A DNA stretch of 64,000 bases from Puccinellia tenuiflora (GCA_012064385.1 QRDG01000526.1:124001-188000), one strand, 5' to 3'. Positions 12,046 to 24,319 are shown, counted from the first letter of the stretch. The notes: generated by a model from the letters alone, not told the origin. Numbers and translations: made by a program.

Positions 12046-12786
12046 ATATTCAACTCAAATGAATAATTTGGAGATACTTACTATAAATTTGTAAGTATCG
12101 CTTGCAGCCAGAACTGTGACTGTGAACTGACTATATTGCTATCCCACCAAAGCACTTCTTAGTCAAGCGTCATCAAAACCTAGAGCAGATCCTGCAAATT
12201 TGTCAAGCTATCAACATGGCTTTGTTAGCATTTTTAATCCCATCAGATTTAATCTTATATAATGGATTGCGACTGGAAAAAATATATATAGTTACCGGAA
12301 AATTACGGAATGAACATGGATTGTCAACACAGCAAGAGTACGAAGATCCAGACAGCTTATCCAAGAGAAGATATCCACACCTCCAACCTGGTGCTACAAA
12401 TCCCGCAAGGAAAGGAATGTTAGCTTATTTTGGGTAACTAAACAAAGTTGTAATGAAACCGTCGCGAACCAATACCACCCATCTCTGCAGAGACATCCTA
12501 TAAAAGTACAGTAAAATACTAATGTAGTTAAAAGTTCAAATTTACCACTACACTACTACTGCCTACTCTGAAGATGTTGTTTAGATCCTGAGTCTGGCCT
12601 TTAGAATTTTAAGAATCCATGAGATGGGAGCCAAATTTGCATTTACCAAATATCCCCATCCACGAAATGAAGTGCATTTCTCATGAGTACAGTAGTTAAA
12701 GAACACCGTGAAAATGGTAATCACAGTAGTATGAATCAATGCTAGCGAAGCCATGGTCTGGATTGTGTAGTTGAAATGTGGAGAAA
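12046..12786 (-). other. Non-coding DNA downstream of the captured gene fragment
   Basis: No open frame with recognisable domains is present. It is likely the 3' untranslated and downstream part of the locus whose coding fragment lies at 12787-13056, carried in the Helitron. A short + frame at 12216-12437 has no features. Confidence 0.4.
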
Positions 12787-13056
12787 TCAATAGGCAGCTG
12801 CTAGTACTGCGGCGTGGCGCGAGGGGTCGAAGGGGATCCAGTTGTGGCCGCGGTCGGCGGGGTGGCGGAAGTTGGTGGCCGGCAGGAACTGGAGGCCCCC
12901 GAGCACGAGGATGGCGGCGAGGGCCAGCATCTGCATCCCCGGCCACGTCCGCGGCACCGGCTCGACGTCGCAGTGGATGACGCGCTGAGGCTGCTGCGCC
13001 CCATCGCCCCTCGCGTTCGCGGCGGCCGCCGCGGGGCGGCGCTGGAGGCCGTCCAT
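12787..13056 (-). CDS. Small single-pass membrane protein, 89 aa, probably a captured gene fragment
   Basis: The frame runs from ATG at 13056 to a stop at 12787. An Ala/Gln/Arg-rich N-terminus is followed by one hydrophobic segment at residues 41-60 (MQMLALAAILVLGGLQFLPA) and then TNFRHPADRGHNWIPFDP. That pattern looks like a short conserved plant membrane protein, but I do not recognise the family. A second, earlier copy of the first ~70 codons lies directly upstream (13309 to about 13100) and runs out of register into the 5' leader of this copy. Its location in a Helitron and the partial duplication argue for a captured fragment; expression is unknown. Confidence 0.5.
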   Translation of the reverse strand: MDGLQRRPAAAAANARGDGAQQPQRVIHCDVEPVPRTWPGMQMLALAAILVLGGLQFLPATNFRHPADRGHNWIPFDPSRHAAVLAAAY

Positions 13057-13330
13057 GGATGGGGTGGAGAAGGTTTGGAGGGAGGCGGGGTGGCGGAGGG
13101 CCGCGGTCGGCGGGGTGGCGGAAGTGGGTGGCCGGCAGGAACTGGAGGCCCCCGAGCACAAGGATGGTGGCGAGGGGCAGCATCTGCATCCCCGGCCACG
13201 CCCGCGGCGCCGGCTCGATGTCGTAGTGGATGACGCGCTGAGGCTGCTGCGCCCCATCGCCCCTCGCGTTCGCGGCGGCCGCCGCGGGGCGGCGCTGGAG
13301 GCCGTCCATGGATGGGGTGGAGAAGGTTTG
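12820..13330 (-). repeat. 253-bp tandem duplication of leader plus coding exon
   Basis: The phrase GTCCATGGATGGGGTGG starts at 13051 and again at 13304, a 253-bp period. Both units contain the leader, ATG and codons up to HPADRG. The period is not a multiple of three, so the upstream copy reads into the wrong frame. Units differ at scattered sites (CDVEP against YDIEP), so the duplication is not very recent. Confidence 0.88.
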
Positions 13331-13800
13331 GAGGGAGGCGGGGCGGCGGAGGGGAGCCTAACGGGCGGCGGGGCGAGCCATATGGTCGCCGGAGTCGCCG
13401 GCGGCGACCAATCCACGGCGGCGGAGATCTCAGAGGACGCAGAGCATGGCGGCGGCGATTATGGCGTGCTCGCGGCGCCCCGACAGATGATCTCCGTCGA
13501 GAAGGGAGAGGGAGTGACGCCGGAGGTCCCTGTGATCGCAGATCTGTCCGGGGAGAGGCGGAGCGGCCGCGCGGCGAGGTTCGGCCGTCACGCGAGAGAG
13601 AGGAAGGGGGAGTGTGCTGACGGTTTTACAGAAAAGTCCGCGAGTTTTTCGGAATTCGCGTTTTGGTCCCTCGCTTCGCGTTTCCGTGGACTGCGGGTTC
13701 GATTAACTGTTTTCTGAGGGGCTTTTCTGCAAAAGCGTCATCGACGCCTCTGCTGGCCGTCCGATCGACGGCGGACGGCCGGGGTCGCAGAACTGTAGTA

Positions 13801-13860
13801 CTGTAGCTAGCTACAGTGATTACTGTAGCTAGCTACAGTGATTACTGTAGCTAGCTACAG
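13801..13860. repeat. Three palindromes in a 22-bp array
   Basis: CTGTAGCTAGCTACAG, a perfect 16-bp palindrome, occurs at 13801-13816, 13823-13838 and 13845-13860, separated by TGATTA. The array sits about 50 bp inside the Helitron 5' terminus. The related Helitron has a reduced form (ACTGTAGCTACTGT) near 34632. Confidence 0.92.
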
Positions 13861-13913
13861 TCGCCGAGCAAGGAGAGCGCAAGAATTCGTTTCACTTTAA
13901 TATAGTTAGTAGA

Positions 13914-16900
13914 TTGCCTAAATGGGAGGGAAAATTTAGAAGGCCAATATAATATGAGTTCCTCCATAAGGTGTGCATTTCTCAAGATATGAGTGAAATC
14001 AAATGCACATATTCAATGACGAATAGGTAGAGGAAATCAAACTATATTGAAGGATCTAAAGATTGCAAATAAGATGAGATCCCTTTTAAACATCTCCACA
14101 AAGGGAGAAAAGCAATCGAAAAGATCCGAAAAGAGTGTTCTAAATGAAAATGGAGAAGCTCCCCAATGTTCACGCACTGTTGACGAGTGCACAAATATGG
14201 AATCCTCACTCCCCCAAAATCATCTAGAATACAACAAGTGCAAGAGTGCATAAAAAAAACATAGCACATAGCACTTGCACCAAAGATATGGTTAAGCCAT
14301 TAGAATATACCAATTGAAAAGATTCAACATAAGAGAGGTCTAACCAAGATACAAAGAAGATCTTTTTAAAATAAAATGTTCACAAGCTCAAGGATACCAA
14401 TTGAAAACTAAAACCAATTGAAAAGGCCAAAAGCTAGTGAGAACAATTAGGCAATACAAATCAAAATGCTCACCATGGTAAGCATGAAGTCAAAGATCTT
14501 CAATAAAACATGAGTGCGTAAAAATGCAACTAAAGGTAAGACAAGCACTCACGAGCGAAATTCTTTTTGAAGTCACCAAAGAGTCAAAGATAATAATCAA
14601 GGTGACTCGAAAAGAAAGGGATACAATTGAAAAAAAAGAGGTTACCTCTCTCATATGTATAGGTTTCTAAGTAGATAAATCGATGATGATATATACTCAC
14701 AAAGAAACATGTACATACGAAATGGTTAGAGAAAAAGAGAACAAGGTATCCAAAGGGAAGACATAAATACACAAATACGATTATTGCTTAAAAGCATAGC
14801 ACATAGCTCAAATTTATCTTATTGTATATAGATGAACTTCAAACACATCAAAGACATCACACATATCACTAAGGGAACAAGAGATAGTGAAGATGCTTTG
14901 AGAAAAGGCAACAAGTATCATAAGAAGGATATCAATTGAAGGAAAGGTTTTGCAATTTCAACACAAATATCACAAAGATATACCAAGTGAAGGAAATAGG
15001 CCAAAACCACAACAATTGCATATAAAAGCATTTCATGCCAAGAAGCAACGTACACAAGGTTGAAACTAGAAAATTATGCATGGGATAGATACTTGTTACC
15101 GAGATGTCGTTGGTGATGAGAATATGAGAGTTCGTTAATCATCGTAGCTTGACTCCTATAATCACATGGTGAGATCACCTTCCTTATGAATGAGGCAAGC
15201 ATCCAATGCATCTCCATTGTACCTAAAACACAATTCAAGTACAAAATGGTTCCCAAACTCATTGGGTCCCATAGTAGTTAGATACACTACAATATATAGG
15301 ACACGCTCCACCTAAATATGTGCATATAGATATGAAATTGAATTTCATGCACATCTTAGCCGATTTAGGATTTGGTGGAGTATACCCAATATATTGGAAC
15401 AAAAAGACAAGCATGCATAAGATATATATATATATATTAATAAATATGCAAGCAAAGACTTTCTAGAACCAATTTGGACACACACACCAAGTAAACCAAA
15501 AGTAGGCACACCAAGGTGTGACACTAAAAGGTTGTCCAAATTATATCAAAATCCAAATCAACACATGATCAAGGAAGAATCAAAACAACCAATGATTGAT
15601 TCCAACACATCACCACATGAAGTGAGATATCAATAGGAATCAAATCAACAACACATGAGAGATAAGATGCCAATTGAAAATAAGATACCTGCAAGAGGCA
15701 AAGATACCAAATAGAAGAGTATTACTTGAAAGACATCAAGTAACATAAAATCAAGAACCAAGGTATCAAAGCTCCCATAAGAGATACCAATTTAAACAAA
15801 TATCTATGGATGAGATATAAAATTTCAATAGATACAATTGAAGGTACCTAAGCAAGATCAATGAGCATAGAAGATAAGATAAAAAGATAAATGCTCATTG
15901 GGTTTTCTCATTTAAGAAGATAATACACAAAACAAGAAATGAGAAAGCAAACTCCCAAAAGAGAGCAAGGTTACAAAAAAAAACCAAGCACTCTTTATAT
16001 TTTTCAAGATGGCACAAAGCCTCAAAGAAAAGGTTTGTCTTCCATAAACACCAAGAAAAGAAATTAAATGCCAATTGAAAAGATCAAATGTCATTGATAA
16101 GATAGTGTTCTAAATAATAAAGAAAAGCTCCCCCAAGATTCGTGCATTATCTTTAGGATTTGCATTGGAATACAAACGCACACACAAGGGTTCATTACTC
16201 CTCATATGCCATTTAAAGCACTAACAAGATCAATAAGACATAAAGATCCTCAAGAGGCAAGGAAGACAAAAGGGAGTCAACGCAAAATAAAAACTTGGCA
16301 AGAGATAAGGCAATAAGAGCAAAGGCCAAACGTAAGGATAATCAAAAATATTCTACCACAAACATGAGTATCAATTGTCCAAGGGCAATGAGGAAAAGGA
16401 AATATTTTCCCGGTGATAGAGATATTCAAGAATATCCTCACAAGATAAATCATATGGCAAAAGATAAGAATTAAAGCAATGCCATATTTGATAGAGTTTG
16501 TTGGTAGCTCCAACTATTCGAACCAACCGGCAAGGCCATGGTTAAAATAATATGGAGCGAATGATTTCTCAAACAGCATATGGAAATACATATTTGAGGA
16601 AAACCACACCAAGCAAAACTCAAGCAAACAAGATCCAAAAGAAAGCCAAATAGAAGCACTCAATAAAATTGGAATTTGTTCGAGCAAACATGCCACATAG
16701 GAATAGGATAATTTACAATATCAAATCCAAGTGGCAAAACCTCAAATGTTCACGTTTTCTAGAATTGTAATAGTCACATAGCTTATTACTCCCCATAACG
16801 TGATGATCCATTTATTTCTAACAAGAGGCAACTAAAAACCAACTAGAGAAATTAATGGACATTATAGAATTTGAATTTCTCATGAATAATACATACCACA

Positions 16901-17679
16901 TAGAGACTAGATAATCTTGTTATATCAATACTATGTGGTGTACATCATGAATACACATTTTTGTGATTGTGAAGTGCACAAAGTAAGTCACTCACCCAAA
17001 AATGGTATAGTCCATTAATCTCTAAAAAGAGCCAAATAAAATCCACACAAGATCCAATAAAAGGCTAAACACAAAGTTTACACATACATGATACACAACT
17101 ATCATACACATGCTTGATTTCTCAAGATAAGTAAGAAAGAAGCACATCACATACAAACACATGATAGGAACAAAACTAACACATGCAAGGGGGAAAGTAA
17201 CTTTCAATGTAAATGAGTTAAGTACAAGTTACCGCAAGGAGGAATATTGGGTATAAGATAGATATGTGATAATCCAAAAGACTTGACTTGAGGAAATATA
17301 ACCATGAAGATCCCTTACTTCTTCAAAAGATTGCCAAGTCTCCAATGTCCTCCAACTCAACCTATTGATCAAGTTTGAGCTTGTTGGTCCCCAACAAAGT
17401 TGGGTCCTAAGATGTTAGTCACAATAGGTTTGGGTACCCAAATGGTTCTTTTCTTGACACCACTTTGAGTACCCACATATTCGGCAAACACATTGCCAAC
17501 CCTATCCTTTCTAAGAGAATAAACATCATCAATTAGAATGGGGTTGGATAGGGTACCACTAATGCATGAGGAAGCCAAGTGACCCTTCTCACAGCATAAG
17601 TAGCAACTTCGACTCTTCTCCTTCTTCTTGATAGGCTCCTCAACTTGAGGAGCATTGATTTGAGTCTTCTTAGGAGGTG
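13914..17679 (-). mobile_element. Copia-type internal fragment (relative of 48290-51800)
   Basis: AT-rich DNA aligns in order with the internal region of the Copia-type element at 45653-54720. It starts near the homologue of 48295 and ends in the gag zinc-knuckle region. The left end is cut by the Helitron at 13913 and the right end by the LTR-like unit at 17680. No LTR of this copy is visible. The 3.4-kb part 13914-17368 is non-coding and rich in CCAATTGAAA words. Confidence 0.82.
17369..17679 (-). pseudogene. gag: Copia-type gag C-terminal fragment
   Basis: One CCHC zinc knuckle, CYLCCEKGHLASSC, is followed by a DDVYSLRKDRVGNVFAEYVG and KKRTIWVPKPIVTNILGPN tail. This matches the end of the gag at 51495-52010 residue by residue over most of its length. 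The N-terminal part is missing because the sequence changes to the LTR-like unit at 17680. It ends with a stop at 17369. Confidence 0.8.
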
Positions 17680-20600
17680 TGTAACATCCCAGAATTAATA
17701 TAAGTATTATTATTCCAAAAATGTGGGCCAACAAAAAATTCTATTATTTTATTTGTGATTGCATGTATTTCATTGCTTGATGTGTGTGTGTGTGTTTGCT
17801 AAATAAAAATAAGAAGAGAGGAAAAAGAAATAAAATAAAGACATCAACACATAAAATCATGTAACAAGTGATAAACAAATTTCTCCAAGGGAGAAATTAA
17901 GTTTCTTCCCAATAAAATTCAGGGGAGTGATACTTAATCACTCTCAATTTATTCCTACCCTTTTCCCTCCCAAAATATATTTTCTAAAAATCTCAAATTA
18001 AAAATTCTATTCTTTCTTTATTCTTTTCAAATCACAAAATGTGCTATGATGCACTTATCAAATAAATTACATCATAGCATCAAAAATCCATGTTATACCT
18101 ATGACTCAAATCATGGAAATAAATTTCAGAAATTTGAATTAAAATTTCGTTGGAGCATTTCATCGAACACTTGGAGGGCAGAGCCCATGTTCTTCCCCAA
18201 TTCGACAAACCCGAGATCAAATCAATGGATTTGGAGTTCGGTTCTTCGATTCCTTGCACCCCTCTACTCCTCTCCACCTCGCTGGCCTCCCTAGAACACC
18301 AGAGCCTCACGGGAGCAACCCAAGTGGTCGCGGTGATCATCGCCACCCAGGGAGCAGCGGCACTGTCGCCGTGCCGTGCTGCTCCATGTGGTCGAGGAGA
18401 CCATCTAGCCGCCCAGCTAGCCATAGCGCCGCACCCTGCCTCTCCCAGCACCACACCGCTCCCCCTGGACACGGGAATTGGTCGCCCCCGACACCACATG
18501 CCCGTGCCCGTGCATGCCCATCGCCGCCGAGAGCTCACAGAGCACGCGCGGAGCGTCCCCCCTGCCGAGCTCGTGCCACGCCACCCCCATTTCTGCTCCC
18601 TGGCCTCCCCACACGTAGCAACACCATAGCCGCCCCCTACGGCGAGCTATCGTGCCCCTGCACCGCACCCCGCACCGCGTCCACCGTGCACCGGCCGTCG
18701 GACTATAAAACCACCCTGAGCCCCCCATTGCTCCACACTCCACCCCAGCACATCTCCCTCAGTCCACTACCCCTCGTGCACCGCCAGGAGGGTGGAGCCG
18801 CCGAAGCCAGGCCGCTACTACCCTTGTTCTTCTCAGGGCACCGCCGTGCCCGAGGTAGACGTCGGTCATGCACCCGTGCTGCTGCTCTCTCTTCCCTCCC
18901 TCTGGTCTATCCACCTTGTTGCCCTAGCTCACCGTACTCACCCGCATCTTTTTCCCCTCTGTTCCGTGCACAGACTCACCGCCAGGAGCTCGCCGGAGTT
19001 GCAGGACGTGGCCGTGGAAACGCAGCCGCTCGCCGCCGACGAACCAGCCGTCCCCAGCAAGCACCAGTCCACCCACGAGCTTCCCCGAGCCTCCGCCGTC
19101 GTTCTGCACCATCCTCGCATCCACCCGAGCCCTGGGGTGAGAGATCCATCCACCACCGTGCCGCCGGCGCGGCGGCGCCGCCAGTCTATGGTCGTCGCCG
19201 TTGCCTTTGAACGCGGGCCATTGGATCTAGATCTAACGGCAGCGTACCGGTTCGTTTACGTTAGGTTGACGGGCTGGCCCCACCCGTCAGCATTTTAATA
19301 ATTTACCTGCGCATGCTGAGTCACTAACTCGTGGACCCCACCTGTTATACTTTTAAACATTATCCAGAATAGTTAGGTTTTCCAATTTAGTTTTTTCTGG
19401 AATATCAGTACTGGCATCAACTTTAAAAAATCAATATCTCGAGATCTAGGAATCCAAATAAATCAATAAATATGTTCTGGAAAGCTTATGAAATTCTTTA
19501 ACTCACCAAAGTGGTTTCATTTCATTTAGATTAGTAAGTAAAGAATAGTATTAAAAATGCCACAGGAGGTATAAAATCTAAACTTGTTTGTTTCTGATAC
19601 TCTGTTAATCCAAATAATGTCAAACAAATTTTGTTAGCTTAGTACTGTGATCACTTAGCTCCCCTAATTTTAGTAGAATTAATTAATCATTATTAATTAA
19701 TTGGCATCTGTTGAAATTCAGAAAGCATTTCTGGACTAAAACATTTATATAACAATAAAGGTTAATCCAAATGATTTAGGACCAATTTGTTAGATCACAT
19801 TTAATCAGTGTTAGTTACCCCTAAAGGATTTAATTTTTGAATAATACTAACTTGAGTTGTAGCAAAAACTAAATATTAACTTACTGGATTAAAACAATTA
19901 TATAGGGAGTATAATAACTCAATTGAATTAAATCCAATTGGGTTGTCTTCTACACATCAGTAGCTTTCCGTAGAATTTTATTTCATATTTTTGTGATCAA
20001 CAGAACATAAGTTATGCAATTAAACATGAAACCCTAGTTTCTGCCATAATTGTGACACATTAAATAATGGTTAATTAAATTAAATTGAATTCAAATTGTG
20101 ATACTTTGTGTGAGCAGTAGCTAATTGTGATGTTTATGATTGTAATGATGTGATGCTTGCTTAGTTAGTTTAGTGATTGTTTGTATTGTTTATTTATCGA
20201 TTAGACAAGAACGTTGCCGGAACCTACGAGGAGGGGGAATACTTCGAACAGCAGGAAACCGAGAACTTTGTTGAGCAAGGCAAGCTACTTCACTGAGCTT
20301 GCATTTATATTCATCTACTTTGATCACCTGAATTAGTCAAAAGTGTCAATGATTTTTGAAAACCTTTTTACAAAGACATGAAAACTATTTTTGCCACACT
20401 ATGTAGAATTATAGAGTAGATATTTAAAACTATAGGATGGGAAAAACATGATTGATTCCAAACTCCTTTTTAAAAGTACCATGGATGGACGTAGAATGCC
20501 GAATTCTCGGTATGGAAGTGGAGAAAGGTTGAATGGTGATGTTTATGAAAAATGCACATTGTGTCCTAGTACTTACGTCAACCAGCCAATAACCTGTGCG

Positions 20601-21718
20601 ACCACATCTACCCACATATGGGAAAGGGCGTAGTCATATAGTTTGCTCATATTAGTATGGGATGCCTCAACAACGAGGATGACCTCGTTCCATGAGGGGA
20701 TGGTCATGGCGACCTACCCCCTGACCTGGGTCCCGGTGTCTGATGGACGGGGGATTGAAGGGTTCGCGCCGGGCAGAACTACGAGTCCTCACACTTAGGT
20801 TCCTCGACGGGGGATCCTGTACTAGGTGTCGAGGGAATGGTGAATTCGTAGCGGTAGGGTCCTATACTAGCATGAGCAAAGGACAGGCTATGGTCGGTGG
20901 CTCAACTTCGCATACACCTTGTATGGCGGGACGTGGCAGACACAATGAGTTACCGGATGGATGGGGAAAAGCTTCTACCTCTGCAGAGGGTAAAACTATT
21001 CGAAANGAGGCCCTACTAGACCATGTGCAAAGTTTTTGGAGAAGTTGTAAGCTAAAAGAAACAAATGTGGAGGTGATGTTACACAACCATACCAAATGGA
21101 GTGGTATGAGTTGTTGGAAATAAATGGACCACGATGAGACATGGTCGGGGAAAAGGAGGAGTTTTGGAAGAATAATTATAATGGTGATTTTCTTTAAAGA
21201 TAGTAATGAGACTCTTCTTATCTTTTTCAACAAGGATATAGAGATGTTTTTCAATAAAGATATAGAGATGTTTTAATAAATAAAAGTGTTATAGAAAGCA
21301 ACTTAAAACTGGTGCTACTCACGTTAGGGGTATTTGTGAGTACAATTCCCATTGTACTCATATTGGTTTCGTCCCTGGCTATTGTCTTAGCCAGATCTCG
21401 AGGAGAACTACGTCGAAGCGGAGTATGGAGACTTCTATGCGAACTAGGGATCTTCATTAGTCAACTGCCTGTCAGGTCCTCGTTAGGACGCGTTGGACTT
21501 CTACTACGTAGCTTCCGCTGAATGCTTTTGATTTGGCCCATGAAGGCAACTATGTAAGACTTGGTCTAAATGACCTATTATGTGAGACTTTAATTCAGTA
21601 TTGTAATGGATGTAAACTTTGGTATTCAATACGGATTATGGGCAACGACAGACTGATCATGGGATCGTTGTGTGAACCATAATCGGGTATTTCGGACAGC
21701 TAGTCCGGGGTCCCCACA
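17680..21718 (+). mobile_element. Long LTR-like unit, probable solo LTR of unknown family
   Basis: The unit begins TGTAACATCCCAG where the Copia gag breaks off and ends GTCCCCACA, so it has TG...CA ends over about 4.04 kb. A TATAAAA box at 18704-18710 is followed by a C-rich leader, as in LTR U3-R borders. No protein domain is present; the 318-residue frame at 18254-19210 is low-complexity Pro/Ser/Arg. The 5-bp flanks (AGGTG left, CTCTA right) do not match, so the right side may be rearranged. One ambiguous base (N) lies at 21006. Confidence 0.5.
18704..18710 (+). promoter_or_regulatory. TATA box in the LTR-like unit
   Basis: TATAAAA occurs in GC-rich context followed by a C-rich stretch typical of plant transcript leaders. 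It supports reading 17680-21718 as an LTR in + orientation. Confidence 0.5.
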
Positions 21719-23768
21719 CTCTATAGGAAAATTTAGTAGGTATTTCAATCCCATTAATCAAAATCCCTCCACAAGAAAAATGTCCACTGACTCGAATCGT
21801 GAACAAATAAAAACTTGGCCCCATTTGGAAGATTGGAGGAACATAGGAATTTTGGAGGGTATGATTCCTATAGAAAAATTCGTCTCATTTTGAATAAAAG
21901 TAATAGGAATCTTAGATTTCTTGAAATTCCTATTGGATGGGCTATTTTATAAGAATTTTGGTGAAAAAACTAACATGAGTTGTTGAGTATCCACATCGGC
22001 AATCAACATATATTGTCCGGACACCCCAAATTGTGCCCTTGGGGGTGTCTGTACACCTTGTCCGAAGATTTGGAGGTTGATGCCTCAAACAGACCGGACA
22101 TATCCATTTTATCTAATTCCATTTAATTATCATTTTCCCCAAAAATAATCCTAAAAAGGCACACAAACTTGATATTGCAATTTGACATGGTCACGAATAT
22201 TACAGAATAGAGGTGTCCAGACAAAAAAAAAACAATGTATGAACTTATGAGGAGCTCTGTTGGACTCTATGTTTTTTGTACGGACTCTTAACAGACGATG
22301 AGGGAGTTTTGGGAGCCTTGGTTGGAGGTGCTCCCCCTCATGGTTTCATCTCTTTGGTTTGCAATCCTCTGTTTTTGGGTATTCACAAGACACTTTTGAA
22401 GTTTTCATGTGGTTTTGGTTCCTATAGAAACTTGATAAATGACATCTCAATTCATGTATTTTTCCTACCCCCTACGTTTTAAGTTTCTGTGTTCCATACG
22501 GGGCATGAAAACCTAACGCTACAATCTTTTCTTTTTCTTTGTATTATGCTAATTCATATTGTTTTAAGATCATATAGAATTCAAGTGCACGTACACTTAA
22601 AGCTTGTTTGGCACTCCTCATTTCAGTTCATTTGGAAGAAATGAAATGATTTTCAAGGAATGACATGAATTAACTTAACATACCATATACATTTGTTGGA
22701 ATTTCAGTTGAAATGATGTTTCTAATCTGATGTTCCTAACGAGCTCTTAGTATTTCGTCTTTTTATGTTCTTATAGTTATGTTTTAGAGGCACCGAATGG
22801 GCCACTAAAATTCCTCTGAACTGTATGCGGATTTAACGCCTCTTATTACTCAAACGGTGTACAACATTTTTTGTTACTGAAATTCTTTCATCATAGTAAT
22901 GCAAAAGCGAAAATCCGGTGAATCAAGAAAAAAAATACTTGTAAGAAAATCAATTCACACGACCCCCTACTCAATGTTTGGCACGGAGCAGAGTCAAGTC
23001 AACGGCTGCACGCAGCTCAAAGCTGCGGCTCTGGAACCAGTGAGGATGCAGTGAAGGAAGCCATCATGTCATGGCAGTCACTTGCTTCGGACACAATTTA
23101 CCGCACGTTGGAGTGATAACCAGACGCGGTTTTATGCCGTACGTGTGGCAGCGCAGGACCTGCGTGTTTAAAAAACCTTAATTTGCCTTTCACTTCCCAA
23201 CTCGTCACTCCCACGGCGAAAGAGTGAACGCAAAGTGATGGTCGAGAGATGGAACGAGACGAAGATGATATGATTCCACTTCCACGCATGGATGGCATGA
23301 CACCACGGGGTTCTGGTTCGAGACAGTATGACGGCTCCAGTTCATGCCTAGATATGTGCATGACGACGAGGAGGAACGGCCTCGGCCGGAGCACCACAGC
23401 TGGCTAGTTTATTTGGTCAGCGGCGGGGCGAGGGAGCAACGCCAGCTGTTCCTAGAGAGGGCAAAACCTTGTGTGTTTGTATACTCGCTGCCGTCCTTTC
23501 CCTAGAGATGCTCTTCACCAGGCCAGATTTCAGATTGGCACGCATGGTTCCTGCCTACATGTACTGCACCAGTGCAGGTAATCGACACCTGGACAGTGGA
23601 CACACCGTAAAATATGCTCCTGTTCACAGATATGAGACCACTCAAGTATTAGCATGCTAGCGGAAAGAATGATGTGGTCAGCAAGGGTGGCTGAAGAAGT
23701 TATGAGTGAAACAAAGGAGGTTATTTTATACCACTGAAATAAATAAGAACAATTCGCTTTTATTTCTA
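21719..23768. other. Intergenic DNA without recognised gene
   Basis: I see no supported gene. Segments such as 21719-21960 (repeated AGGAATTT and ATTCCTAT words) and 22600-22730 (GAAATGA words in both orientations) look like old MITE remains, but no clean terminal repeats could be paired. Confidence 0.4.
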
Positions 23769-24319
23769 CTCCCTCCGTATCATAATACTATAAGATGTTT
23801 TAGCTATTATAGTATAAACTACATACAGAGCAAAAATAAGTAAATCTACACACTAACATAGGGGATGGAGTTTGGCACCGGGAGCATATGCTCCCGGTTT
23901 TTAAAATGCAATTTAAGAAAATATTGAAACTTCAAAAATTCGGATAAAAAGTTCCGTGCATACATCTTGACATTCTACGTACATATAAAGTCGTTTCACG
24001 GAAAACCGACTTTTTATGGAGCCGGTCAAATTTTGGTGCTACAATAAGGCTTTTTACGAGACGTTTTTGTCTTTTTTACGCAACACACAAAAGTTGTCGG
24101 TTTTTCGCGAAACTTTATGTTTCCACATAAAATATCATGACTTGTGCACAAAATTTTTTGTCATAATTTTTCGACATTTCAAAATATGTTTTTTTGGGTA
24201 TAGGGAGCATACGCACATGGGAGCCGAATTGAATTTCCGAATAACATACATCTACATACATCCATATGTAGTTCATGTTGAAATGGCTAAAACATTTTAT
24301 ATTATGATACAGAGGATAG
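23769..24319. mobile_element. Stowaway-type (Tc1/Mariner) MITE, interrupted
   Basis: The left end CTCCCTCCGTATCATAAT follows TA. The right end read on minus, CTATCCTCTGTATCATAAT, is a degenerate inverted copy. Inner arms AGTATAAACTACATACAG and CTACATACATCCATATGTAG also show the foldback pattern of grass Stowaway elements. The middle is split by another MITE (23861-24242). Confidence 0.85.
23861..24242. mobile_element. MITE nested in the Stowaway element (possibly Mutator-type)
   Basis: The 382-bp insert is bordered by TAACATA at 23854-23860 and again at 24243-24249, a direct repeat made on insertion. Its ends are imperfect inverted repeats: GGAGTTTGGCACCGGGAGCA at left and, on minus, CAATTCGGCTCCCATGTGCG at right. 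The left arm includes a perfect 20-bp palindrome around GGGAGCATATGCTCCC. The 7-9 bp duplication suggests Mutator, but the class is uncertain. Confidence 0.7.

Larger units (their letters stand above)
12046..13913 (-). mobile_element. Helitron, 5' part, minus strand (3' end not seen)
   Basis: On minus the element starts at 13913 with TCTACTAACTATATTAAAG, the same terminus as the Helitron ending at 34710. It is preceded by A, and the next + base is T, as expected for insertion between A and T. About 340 bp of 5' terminal DNA (13570-13913) is shared with 34430-34710. The insertion point equals the position of ATCGATTGCC in the Copia copy at 48285-48300, so the Helitron entered a Copia internal region. 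The 3' end is probably left of the Gypsy element, which would then have inserted into the Helitron; this is inference. Confidence 0.65.

Noticed and set aside
18254..19210. 318-residue Pro/Ser/Arg-rich frame
   Set aside because: Low complexity in a GC-rich LTR leader, with other frames equally open and no conserved motif.
17680..21718. Assignment to a named Triticeae LTR family
   Set aside because: I could not match it from memory with confidence; naming needs a TREP search. The same holds for the Gypsy and Copia families here.
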